The notes beneath the pieces are model-generated. The model searched no databases. It saw only the letters and a program-made list of their open reading frames with translations, and was not told the origin of the DNA. Positions 1 through 9,590 of a stretch of DNA of 31,662 bases are shown in pieces. The DNA is from Lentinus brumalis (Eukaryota > Basidiomycota > Agaricomycetes > Polyporales > Polyporaceae). The DNA lies in the NCBI GenBank assembly GCA_001792895.1, contig MARA01000108.1, positions 1-31,662 on the forward strand. Direction: 5' to 3'. The position numbers and the translations under genes were made by a program. Position 1 is the first letter of the stretch; the number at the start of each line of letters is the position of its first letter.

Positions 1-388
1 AAAAGGTGTCGCTGGACGCGAGCAAAGGGACCGGGGAGCACTGCGGAGGAGCGACGCAGACCGAACTAATGTATGGAGGAGAATCATTGCTGGTCAGCCG
101 CCGCCGCGAGAAGGACGAGAACAGAATGGAGCGATGGGGAACGGAGAGACTCACCAGAAGCCGAGTAGTGTTCCGGCGCAGGGGTGCGCAGACGGCAGAT
201 CCTGGGCGCGGCGCGTGAGACGCGGGTGCGCGACGAGGGCAGCAGCGTGCTCACCAGGAGAGACAGTGAGCGGGCTGTCTGGGACGGCGACCTCTTGGGA
301 CACGACGGCCGGCGGGGAGGGAGGGAGGGGGCGGACGTGGGGGTCGGGTGGCAAGAGACTGGGCGAAAAAGCCGTCGAAGTGGTTCAT
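1..388 (-). other. Leader exons of a PP1 regulator lying left of the window (partial)
   Basis: Equivalent of 12200-12595. The exon A ATG is at 386-388 on the minus strand (MNHFDGFFAQSL), followed by a GTGAGC donor and the exon carrying LRTPAPEHYS. The sequence runs off the left edge. This implies a further PP1 regulator copy to the left. Confidence 0.4.
314..331 (+). other. G-quadruplex motif, unit 1
   Basis: Four runs of three or more G separated by single A bases (GGGG A GGG A GGG A GGGGG), a classical short-loop quadruplex pattern. It lies on the strand opposite the leader exon, so the minus-strand RNA would be C-rich here and encode a Pro-rich stretch. Confidence 0.7.
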
Positions 389-1035
389 CTCGCACGCGCG
401 CCTAGGGGCGATGCGAACGAGCTCGCCATCAATTTCGAACACACGGCGGTCTGGGCCGAGTTCGCTCTCACACTAAAGTGGAGCCCCCTGTCCGCTGGCT
501 CGAGGCTGCCGCTCTGGGCTGCATACTAGCTCGTCCATGTTCTCCTGAGTCCTGATTCTGAGAATAGTCAGCCCAGTCTACGACCGTCGACAGCCGTCGA
601 CGAGCTCCCGACGAGCATCGGGCTTGGTGAGCAGAAGGCCGTGCTTATCAGGACAGTCGCATCTGTGTCGCTGCTTATCGCGGTGACAGGCCCGGTTTTC
701 CAGACGCTGCGACACCGCAGCGGTCGTTCGATCCTCGCGCCCTCGTTGCGGCGATTGGCCCACCAAGTACAGTCCAGCGGTGACGTAACCCAGTGACGTC
801 AGGGAATCTCATCCTCCTTCTCTGCGCCTCTGAACGTCGAACGTCGAACGAGCGACACGCCGCGGTCTGACGCGACCCGCCAGAACACGTTCCTCACTCA
901 AGACTCCAGAGTCGCGTCGCGGGGTCAACGTGTCCCCCCGCGTGACCACACCTCTTCCCATCTGCGAGCATCGTTGCCGACGATGAGGTCGCGATAGGGC
1001 GCGAGGAGAGACGCGACGCGGGAGCTCGTTCACGC
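389..1035. promoter_or_regulatory. Divergent intergenic region with CCAAT box and paired CRE-like sites, unit 1
   Basis: About 650 bp between the minus-strand leader ATG (388) and the first candidate plus-strand ATG (1036). It holds ATTGG at 754-758 (CCAAT on the minus strand), TGACGTAA at 781-788 and the full palindromic CRE TGACGTCA at 794-801. This order and spacing recur in units 2 and 3. CRE and CCAAT sites are bound in fungi by bZIP (ATF/CREB) and HAP-type factors. Joint control of both genes is inference. A 38-bp insertion at 836-873 (with a GTCGAAC duplication) occurs only here. Confidence 0.55.
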
Positions 1036-4000
1036 ATGCGACGAGCACTGCAGGTGTCGGCCGCTGCCCCTCGCTCTCGTCTCTGCCCGCCGTCTCTCCT
1101 AGAGGCGTCTCCTCTGCCCTCTTGCATCTCGCACTGCGCAGCGTCCGTCCTGCGTCTCGCTCTCGCACGCCCTGCAGACTCCCTCTCGCACCGTCGCCCT
1201 TGTCGCAACTCCTGTCCCTCTGCGCTACACTGCAGTACGCCGCCGCAAGTCTTCGCTTGGGTCCCCTATCGCCCGTCCATAAGTACTGGACGAACAGATG
1301 CATATACGAGGTCTGTATGTACAATCCATGAGTGCACCGACTGCTCACTGACTTGCAGCCTACACAGTCTCGACGCGTCTGCTAGCGTCTGCTATAGCGC
1401 TTGTCCCACTTGAAGACCGCGCGCCGCGTTTCAGTACGCGATTGCCCGTCCAGCTCGCGCACACACCCTCCCCGGCATATCACCCTGAATATCGCGCAGG
1501 CCGTGCTCTAGCTGAACGAACAACTAAATCGAACGTTGCATCGACCGTCCGCCATACAGGTGGTCTATGTGTACTATCCCACCGCAGCCACATGCTAACT
1601 GCTCCGTCCACACAGTATGTATTGACAACTACCACAAACATCTAGCATACCCAGTCACCCCGTTCGCCGCGTCCTGGCCCCCGAGTCCCGGTGCACAGCC
1701 GAAAGGCAGGTCTACGTACCAGTCACCGGCCCCTACCTGCCCGGCTCCCCTGCATACGACCCATCCGACGCCTCCATCACACGCCAGCTGAAGGAATCGC
1801 CGCCGCCAGTTTCTGTCAAGAGGAACGGGGACGGGCACGGTGAGCTCATACGTTCTCGGTCCGCAGAGGACGTCGCACTGACCTGGGGATGGTGCGTAGA
1901 CGTCCAGTCCGTACAGACACGGTTGACGGCGCGGCCGACGACGACGAGGTTGCAGCGGACGACGTGGCAGTCGACAGTGGCAGCGCGGACGGTCGAGACA
2001 CCGAGGCGGTGGGATGCAGAGTGGGCAGAGAGCAGGTGAGGAGGTGAGGAGGAGGGGAGGAGGGAAGGAGGGGAATGGAGAACGACCCCGCGTCCGCGCT
2101 GGTACTAATACCCGCCTGGCGCAGGACAAACACACCACGCGCGGTGCCTGCGCACAGGCCACCGCTCTCCCTGTTCGGTCCTGCGCAGGCACGCACCCGT
2201 TCGGGGCACATTCGCACTTCTCCGTGTCGGGTCTGACGCTGTCTCGCCGGTCCAGTTCGGACTCGCGACGCGTGAGTACTCCTTCTCATGCCAAGCGTCG
2301 TCCCAGATGCTGATCACGGCGCGCTGCGATCTGTACGCTTCAGTTTTACACTTTCATTGTCGTAGTATGCAGTCCAACACTTGTCCACATACCTGACCAT
2401 GTGCTTGCGGGACTCGGACTTCCAACGGCCCCCGCCCTCGGAACGTAAGTATGCTCGAGGTACGTGGAGTGCGCACACCCCCAACCCTCGGGCTCAAACC
2501 AAGCTCGATCTCGCCGGACCCGAACGACGGCTTGAATCGCGCGCAGCGTGCGTTCTCGGAGACTCGGGTTTCCAGGTGCAAACACCAGATGGACGGCCTC
2601 GTCGGCGGTCCGAACGTCACGACGACGGCGGCGGGACTCGGAAGAACGAGAACCCCAGGTATGTCTGTTCTGTCTCTTCGGCAGTTCTGCGTTCGCGGCG
2701 TGACACTCACGCTCACGGAGTTCTTTCAGGATGCATGGTCGGGTTCGTTGGCTTGGCCCAGTCATAGATGGGCTGCGTCCGCGGTGCGTCTGGACAGGGA
2801 CGGGATGGACATGAAGACGACTCGGGCCTCTCATGTTTGCTCGAGCCTCGCGGTAGAATGCACGCCCGTACCGAACACCACGACGCCTCCGCCGGCTGCT
2901 GGGACTCGGGACCACGCATCGAACGCTGCACCGTGCACGCGCCCCTCGCTCGTTGTTCGCTCGTTCATCCATCCGTGACGCACGGTCCGGGCTTGAGGCT
3001 CGGTGTAATCCCGACTGCGCCGTGAGTGCACGCTCATATCCTGCGTCCGCTACCTTCTGACCCGTGCGCCGCTAGGCTGCAAGACTGCAGTATGTTGCAG
3101 TTGCGTCGTAGTCGTAGAACGAGCGACTCCGAGAGGAGGCAGTCTGCGGGCGGATGGACGTCCAGGATCAAGACTCCATATCACAGAGCCCCGGACACCG
3201 GATGCACGGACGGCGGTCACCGGTTCACAGGCAATCGAGAGCGAATGCATGGTGGCTCGTGGGTGGAAGCGACGTGACGTCCAGCCTCGTCGCTCGCGCT
3301 GACAGCGGCAGCAAGTCGCCAAGTTTCTCCAGGTACGTCAACGGCGTTTTGGCTCGTATGTACGGGTGCTGACAACTTGCCTCCGCCGGGAACAGATCCA
3401 GATTCCAGACGCACCGACTCGCAGAATTGCAGCACGGCCGCGTCTCTGCAGCGATGTCTAGAGTGGCTCGAGGCTGCGGAGGAGAGACTTGAAGCACCGC
3501 GGCGGCGGAGCACGCACGGTCGCGACATTGATGCATCCAGAGCAGAGACTCGGGCCGGCTGCAGGCAGCGAACATGTCGTTCGCTTGTCGAGGTATCGAA
3601 GGCCGGCAGAGATCCTGGATCAAGTTCGGACTCTGGCACCGCCGTCGCTCGTCGCCTGGTAGGACTCGAAGTCTCGACGGTATGTCTCCGTCACATTCGT
3701 TCGTCGCTCTTCTGATGCATTGCATTGCACTTAGTGACGAAGTAGACAGGACACCGAGGGCACACAGGCGGAGGTCTACGCAATGCACAAGGTTGCTGAT
3801 CTGCGTACTTCTCCGTAGCGACGTCTGAAGGTCCGACAGCACCTGGGCCGTTTGAATGGACGTCAACGAGCAGGTGATGGCGACTCTGTGGATCCCAGAG
3901 TCGCTGCATCCGGACAGTAAGTCCTTCGCACGCTCGCGCATGTCTTGACCGTTCGATCTCGTGCGGTTTACCGTTAGGCGACGACCGGATGGTTGTTGAT

Positions 4001-7000
4001 TGAGCCTTCGAGAAATGGAAGACACGCTGCAGACGAGGATGCGAGCGTCACCTGGAGTCCGAGTCTCGAAATCGAGATCGCATGCCCGAGGCACTGCCAC
4101 CAGTGACCGTGTTGCTGCTCTGATTGCAGGGCGAGACATCGAAACAATGTCGGATCCGAGGAGCGAAGTCCGGCTCGTGCGCCGCAGGGAAGCATTGCTC
4201 GTTCATCGATGCTGCTGGATGTCTCGAAAGGTATGTACTCTCGCTCTGGCGTGGGTTGCTGCAATCTCTGACATTGGTGAAGCATTACTTACTACAGGTC
4301 TAGTTCTGTATCTCCGGGATACAAGACGGCCGAGGATGCGCTACGGCGAATGTCCTCGTTGCCGTTGCATGCAGTGGGAAGACAGCTGTGTAGTCGGCAA
4401 CGTTCTGGTCCCGTAGTAGGCAGCAAGATGCGCTCGGAAGCTCCGAATCGAGGGACGTCTCGCCTGTCTCAGCGGTGTCTTGTTCCTTGGCGCGGTTCGT
4501 ACACACCCGGACAACCTACAAGACGCTTCTCGCGATGCAAGCACACCGGCTTCACGACGCAGGCGGTGCACATCTTCGCCGAGACGACGTCTGCCAGCTC
4601 GCTCGCCTCCTTCGTACAGCAAGGGTCAGGTACAGTACAAGCGCGGCTGGCGGCGCATGATGTCAACTTCGCGGGACCCAGGTCTGCTGCGTGCGGATGG
4701 GTGAGTTCTCCGCGCAGTCGCGCAAGTCTCCGCCGTACTCACTCGTGCGTTTGCGCCTCAGGAGACGAGTGGCGGGTGCGTACACTGCGTTGAGGCCTGA
4801 CGGTATCGCACGACACGCTGAGGTCCCTGCGTCTTACCGTCTCGCGACCGAAACTGATTGCTGGGACCGAGGCAACGCCCAGTGGCACCGCGCTGTTGCT
4901 CGGAATGCAGGGCGAGGCATCGAGAAATGCCGGATCCGAGAGAAGCCCGGCTCGTGCACCGCAGGGAAGCGTCCCTCGTTCATCGGTGCTGCTACGGTCA
5001 AGACGGCGTGTGTTGTTGAACGGTACGCACTCTTGCTCTGGTGTGGGTTGGTGCAAGCTGTGATCTCATTGGTAAAGCGCTACATACTCACTACAGATCG
5101 AGTTTTGTATCTTCGAAGTACAAGATCGCCGAGGGCTCGGACGCACTACGACGAATGTCCTCGCGCACTTGAGCCGTCGCATGCAGTGGGAAGACATCTC
5201 TTTAGGGATGCGAGGGTAGGAAGCGAGATGTGCTTCGGAAGCTTCGAATCAAGGGCCTGAGCGGTGTTTTGCGTCCTTGGCATTCGTACACTCCCGGGAC
5301 AAGACGCTTCTCGCGATCGCCTGCCACCAGCTCCCAGACGTCTGCGTCACGGTGACATCTCCACGGCACGTATGGACGGGCATCTGGCATGTATGCACTT
5401 GGGTGAGCGTGCGCGCATCCTGGCTGCTAGGAGACTCCATTCTGACGAGAGCGTCGTAGCTTGTGCTGTAAACCGTAGGCAGAAGCAATATATGTTGATA
5501 CACACGCGGACTGCGTTGACTGCGTCCTCTCTTCCGGGCGCGGCTCGTAGAGACGTCCCGATCTCCGCCATTGTATAGGAGAGCCGGATAGCAAGAGTTC
5601 GATGGTCAAGCGGCGTCCATGGTCCGGGAGAACGGTGCGTGTGTCCAGTCGAGTTCGCAGCATGAACGTCTGGACAAGTCGATCGCTGACCGTGACTGTC
5701 TAGATACGCGGCGGCGGCTTCAAATGCAGATACTAAGGTTGCGAGATGTGACACCAGATGCTGGCTCACGCGTAACAAGTACTTGTAGCGGTCGTGTGGA
5801 GACGCAGGTAGAAGCGGGGCCTTCGCGGCAGGCCAGTTCGGAAGGGCGGGCAAAGGTGGATCTCAATGACGGGCTTCAAGTTGCTTCGCAAGCTCGATAC
5901 GGGTTCGTGTCCCCCGCCGCGTTCTTGGCTGTGTCTGATTGGCCAGTAGCGAAGGTATCTACTAGACAACATGTCCCCTTTCATCTCCGTCCGGGATATT
6001 GACTTATCGCGGTGTAGCTCGAGTCTCGACGTCCGCGTGAAACTGATCGTCAATGGCTAGACTCAAGGCAAGTCTCAGAAGCGAACTCCGCCTCGGCCGT
6101 CGATTCCCGGTTGCCGTCGACCGTTGCAATTGGCGTGAATGAGGAGCTGAGAGTGCCGCATTGGTATGTTCCTCATAGCTGGGTCTGTCTGCTCCGGACT
6201 CTGACCAAGCGTGAAAGATACAGAATAGCTGCAGCGAGCCGATGGCGCGCTCTTCGACCTTGGCAGGCTCGCTCACAAGCGGTGTGCGAATGAGATGTTC
6301 TCATGATCCCGGGCTTCAAGACACCCGAATGTCGGACCGATCTGGTGCGTGTGACGTCGAGTATGTGTCCCTTTGTCGCTTCTCACCGGCTTCGTGGATT
6401 GTTTGCAGCCCTGAAGCCCGGTCCGACGCAATCAGCCTAGAACTTCAAGCGGTTGAGTTCGGAGTGGCCATCATGTACGACCGCTCTAGTCTCTCGGACT
6501 GTCCTTGTAAGTACTGCCAGCCCAATTGGACGCTATGTAGGCCATTTCCTGGCCAGTGCACCTTTATTTCGTTGACTCCGAGACTCCTCCAGCGCCGTTA
6601 CGGCCTTACGAGCGTACCAGGTCTGGTTGAAAGCATGCGTTCACACGCAGCTTCGCCGTGACCTCGGAGGCGAAGATCGGGCGGTCAGCTCGCGAGCTGC
6701 AAAGCTTCCCAGCTGCAGAGAGGCCGTGCATGTGTGGTCTTTGGTGAGGCTACTAAGCTAGAATGTACTAGTACATGGACCTCGTGTACGAGTTGACAAT
6801 GTGCTGTCCCAAGTCGCGCACTCATGTCCTATTGATATTCTTCCCCTGCCAGTCCCCTGATGATTGCAAGACCTCGCTCCCTCACCGGGACTCAATGTGA
6901 GTGCGTGCGTGCCTCGGCAACTATATTCGACCAAGGAATGTTCCCGGAGTTCGTGCAAAGAAATATGCGACTTGCTGAATGAAGCACGCGCTGTGCGCGA

Positions 7001-9507
7001 TGCAAGGTACCGAAGATGGAGTTGACAGGCTCTGGGTCATTGCCTTGCTCACCTAGACACTGGACACACGTACAGTTCTGCAGTCCCAGCTTGCAATCAC
7101 ATAAATTAAGGACACCAAGGAGCATGGTGCCATGGTCCATGCCAGTAATTACGCAGCACTCCCGGTCCGGAGATATGCCAGTGATATCCACAAGTCTACG
7201 TCTACAGCGTGCTCGCTTCCTGTCTCGAGCCTGCTTCCAGGCAACCTTCTGATCACGGTCTCGTGATCGTGTCCCACGCGTCGCGACGCGTACCTTCGCA
7301 AGACTCCTGGACCCGAACAATTGTCTGTCAATTTTCTACATCAGCGTGCTCATCAATGCTTCACACGAAATGTGGTTACACACGCTATAACATGCTTGCA
7401 CAGGTACAGTGCTCGGGACGGCGATTTACTGATGTGGGCAGCAGCAGCACAGGGCCGCCGGCAAGTATCTATCTGTTTCTCTAGACTCGAAGTTGCTCGA
7501 CTGACGAGGCACGCAGCCACACAGACGAGCGGAGTGAACGGCGGAGGAAGGAGACACGGGTCACCGATCGCATAACCACAGCTTGCCCGATACGGTGTTT
7601 CCCATGTCAACGATCGTAACGGCCGAGGTGCACGCAACAACCCCAACTAGGATGGCCGTTAGCCACCCAAGAAGCATTCATATTACTTATTACGCCATAC
7701 CGCGAGACGTCCGAATTTCTCGATCTGGGACAAGCACGCATAGTTCCGCGGCGTGTCTTGTTTGCTCTTCCCGCCAGAACATTGCCCTGGGCGTACCACC
7801 ACGTTTCCGTCTTCCCACTCTCATCTCGCCCCCATCCTCTCCCTCTCAGCTTCACGCTGCGCTACCGCTTTCTCGCTGCGCCGCTCAAGCGGTACCCAGC
7901 CATCACACACATACTGTAGCGTGTCGACGCGCTCTGCATTGCTCGAAGACTACATACGGTACATCTGGTGCAACTCAAGCGTCCTCGACGAGCTCGAACA
8001 TACGGTACGTGTCCTGCGTCGTTCGGACATACAGACCGCGCTGACACAGGCATCTCCGACCTTCAAGTGCGATAGGACGCAGCGCTTCGTCTGGACTCTA
8101 CACCGCGTTCCAGAACGCGTACCAGCACGCGTTAAGACGACACGGTACGTGGCTCTCGATGTCCCTGTGCAGCATGAGGTCAGCATTGTGCTAATCACCC
8201 GCGTCGTGTAGACCCGGCGCGTCATATCTCCGCCCATGTCGTGCGGCAGCGACACGACACTGCACAGCAGGTGGACCATCGTCAGGTACGTACCTGCTTG
8301 CAATGCGAGCGAGCGAACGCGTTGCTCATCGTCAGTGTTCATCTTCCAGCTACCTGCTCGTCCGACTGATCCAAGGCCGCCGCATTACGGAGGAAACAGC
8401 CTATCGAGCGGTTCATCCTGCGAGTACGTACCTATTCTTCCACTCTACTCGTGTCAGCACGCAGCGCCGGCTGACCATTCAACTGTTCCAGTGAATTTAC
8501 ACCTCCCAGCATCTCGTCACGCCGCCGCTCGCGTCCACCTACTCGTCGAGCTCGCGGGATGATATCTGGGTGCCGGCGACCGAGGTTTACGCAACGTGCC
8601 GCAGGCTGTCAATAGAGGTACGTACCTGCGCTCATTCGCAGCCCATGCACGGCCGACTGACTGTCGACCATCGTCCCAGACGTCACCTCTGCGGTAAGCT
8701 CGCAGCCAGGCGTACCGACGACTGCCACCGGCCGGCTCGGGAGACAGTGGACGCGTCCTCGTCTACTGGTACAGTCTGGTCGCCTCGGACCCACCTCCAA
8801 GCTGCTCTGACGGAGACAAGCGGTACGTAGTCGGTCTCATCCCGGCTGGACTGCACAGGCTGATAGCCATGTCATGATCAGCGTGTCTCCATACGTCGTG
8901 AGATTGTGAGCAAGACGCATGAAAGACGGCGCGAGTAGGCAAGACGCTGCGCCGCTCCGAAGCCGTCTGGGACGCGACAAGTCCAGCGCAGAGCGTGTCT
9001 TGGGGAAACTCGACGCGTCGTTGTCGCCCAGCTCACGACGAGTGGTACGTACCTTCGTGCACATCTCGTACGCGTACTGAAGACGTCCCAGGTCTCCCGG
9101 ACGCCGTCTCCTGCCATTCTCTTAGGCAACCGGGCCGGAGTCGCACTTGCTGTAGATGGAGACCGCTGTCGCAAAGTACGTACCTTTTCCCTGACGCCTC
9201 CAAGCTACTGGCGGACTTGGCTGATGGCAAACTCTGCAGCAGCTTCAAGTCGCTCTCATCGACGTCCGCTGCTAGACACGCGTCTTCCGGCGTGGACCGG
9301 CGAGCTCCAGAGTGTCGAAGGTGAGCATATGCATCCCGGATTCAGGCTGCCGGTGCTGACATAGATCTCGCAGAGCTGACAGATAACGCGCAGAAACAGC
9401 GCAGACGCGAGAGCAGGCGGCGCAGGTGGGAGGCGGGCAGACGGAGGCGGCAGCGGTGGTGGTGGTCGAGAGTAGACTTGCGCACCTCGGAACGTGCGAA
9501 GTCGTAG
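1036..9507 (+). CDS. Gene X, unit 1: many-intron gene of unknown function (frames interrupted)
   Basis: I do not recognise the product. Support comes from a dense series of canonical plus-strand introns and from exons open in phase. Clear introns: 1315-1358, 1560-1615, 1840-1899, 2036-2124, 2272-2365, 2659-2729, 3022-3075, 3333-3395, 3680-3734, 3917-3977, 4231-4297, 4701-4761, 5033-5096, 5403-5459, 5635-5703, 5955-6017, 6164-6223, 6345-6408, 7007-7056, 8145-8211, 8286-8349, 8424-8491, 8618-8679, 8694-8747, 8823-8881, 9045-9091, 9176-9239, 9321-9373. Most have a CTRAY branch 10-40 bases before YAG. The ATG at 1036 is the first plausible start. The last exon ends TAG at 9505-9507, or at 9273-9275 in another frame. 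Stops and frame changes occur, mostly explained by one-base differences from units 2 and 3. It could be several genes. Confidence 0.5.
1359..1559 (+). other. Gene X exon 2, unit 1
   Basis: Open for about 66 codons from the acceptor TTGCAG (1358) to the donor at 1560, with natural-looking composition (ASAIALVPLEDRAPRFSTRL, then HTPSPAYHPEYRAGRALAER). Its phase joins the upstream exon frame reading VHKYWTNRCIYEV. Units 2 and 3 carry indels here that break the frame. Confidence 0.5.
1616..1839 (+). other. Gene X exon 3, unit 1
   Basis: From 1680 to 1839 one frame reads ESRCTAERQVYVPVTGPYLP and then GSPAYDPSDASITRQLKE, followed by a Pro-rich and basic tail before the GTGAGC donor at 1840. The first part of the exon is in another frame. 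The three copies differ exactly at this point in the length of a CCC/GCCCC run, so a sequence error there would reconcile them. Confidence 0.5.
1900..2035 (+). other. Gene X exon 4, unit 1
   Basis: Joins exon 3 in phase and stays open, reading DVQSVQTRLTARPTTTRLQR then RRWDAEWAESR. The upstream intron 1840-1899 has a CACTGAC branch. The downstream intron 2036-2124 has a perfect TACTAAT branch at 2103-2109. Units 2 and 3 have one extra A near the end, giving a different tail. Confidence 0.5.
2036..2073 (+). repeat. GGA-type minisatellite in gene X intron 4, unit 1
   Basis: Purine tract of GAGG and GGAGG steps beginning at the GTGAGG donor itself. The rest of the intron with its TACTAAT branch is unchanged among units, while this tract differs in each. 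Confidence 0.75.
2366..2658 (+). other. Gene X exon 6, unit 1
   Basis: About 97 codons open in one frame between a GTAG acceptor and the GTATGT donor at 2659. It reads VQHLSTYLTMCLRDSDFQRP, then TKLDLAGPERRLESRAACVL and a His/Arg/Gly-rich end. The same frame is kept over most of the exon in unit 3. Confidence 0.55.
4127..4536 (+). repeat. Internal module 1 of gene X, unit 1
   Basis: A 410-bp segment starting gcagggcgagacatcga and ending aagacgcttctcgcgat. It is clearly related to module 2 780 bp downstream, including the intron in the middle (4231-4297 versus 5033-5096). The encoded pattern CRIR--K-GSC-AGK--SFI-AA, then SS-VS--YK-AE-DALRRMSS, then RKLRI-G--LSGV is shared. Confidence 0.8.
4762..5032 (+). 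other. Gene X exon with module 2 start, unit 1
   Basis: About 90 codons open from the CCTCAG acceptor to the GTACGC donor at 5033. It contains DGIARHAEVPASYRLATETD and AQWHRAVARNAGRGIEKCRI, followed by a KPGSCTAGKRPSFIGAA segment. That last part matches, in the same frame, the CRIR-GSCAAGKHCSFIDAA segment of module 1 at about 4155-4215, which supports the frame choice. Confidence 0.55.
4907..5316 (+). repeat. Internal module 2 of gene X, unit 1
   Basis: Also 410 bp. Same start and end words and same intron position as module 1, with substitutions and small indels spread throughout. It diverges far more from module 1 than units 1-3 diverge from each other, so this duplication is older than the tandem array. 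Confidence 0.8.
6018..6163 (+). other. Gene X exon after intron 5955-6017, unit 1
   Basis: About 48 codons open between the GTGTAG acceptor and GTATGT at 6164. It reads RETDRQWLDSRQVSEANSAS and VAIGVNEELRVPHW. The splice phase into the next exon is open in units 2 and 3 (TGG) but gives a stop in unit 1, where one G is missing after the acceptor at 6223. Confidence 0.5.
6763..6776. repeat. Perfect 14-bp palindrome ATGTACTAGTACAT
   Basis: Self-complementary and unchanged in unit 2 (18877-18890) and unit 3 (30324-30337). It lies in a stretch I read as an intron of gene X (about 6744-6852). Confidence 0.65.
7251..7291. repeat. Hairpin followed by 16-bp palindrome
   Basis: GATCACG / CGTGATC stem (7251-7257 with 7262-7268) followed by the perfect palindrome ACGCGTCGCGACGCGT at 7276-7291. 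All 41 bases are kept in unit 2 (19348-19388) and unit 3 (30813-30853), although the surrounding sequence has indels. Confidence 0.65.
8145..9373 (+). other. Intron cluster with GTACGTAC-type donors, unit 1
   Basis: In this block five donors read GTACGTACC (8286, 8424, 8618, 9045, 9176), and 8823 reads GTACGTAC in unit 2 but GTACGTAG in unit 1. Each is followed 47-68 bases later by a YAG, with CTGAC, CTGAT or CTCAT between. Exons between them are 65-165 bases. GGTACGTACC is its own reverse complement, so donors alone do not set the strand. Branch sites and acceptors favour the plus strand. Confidence 0.6.
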
Positions 9508-9590
9508 AATAGGCGCCCGCGCTCGTTTCGACGCAGAGTCCTCGAGAACGCGTTACATCGCTGCAGCGTGTGTGTACTGTACGTAGTTCG
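9508..9590. other. Tail-to-tail spacer between gene X and the PP1 regulator
   Basis: Only 83 bases separate the two candidate stop codons in unit 1 (117 in unit 2, 21555-21671). I see no AATAAA in it. The transcripts must overlap or share terminator DNA if both genes are expressed. Confidence 0.45.

Noticed and set aside
3225..4139. Minus-strand open frame of 304 codons
   Set aside because: It crosses several well-formed plus-strand introns (3333-3395, 3680-3734, 3917-3977), breaks differently in units 2 and 3, and shows no recognisable domain. Kept only as a weak alternative.
4990..5260. GKTSL in one frame of module 2 as a P-loop ATPase motif
   Set aside because: The frame is not the one shared with module 1, contains stops, and lacks the preceding Gly-rich loop.
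7950..8342. Minus-strand frame starting MNTDDEQRVRSLALQ
   Set aside because: Looks protein-like and is present in units 1 and 2, but it reads through plus-strand introns with good branch sites, and minus-strand acceptors at usable distance are absent.
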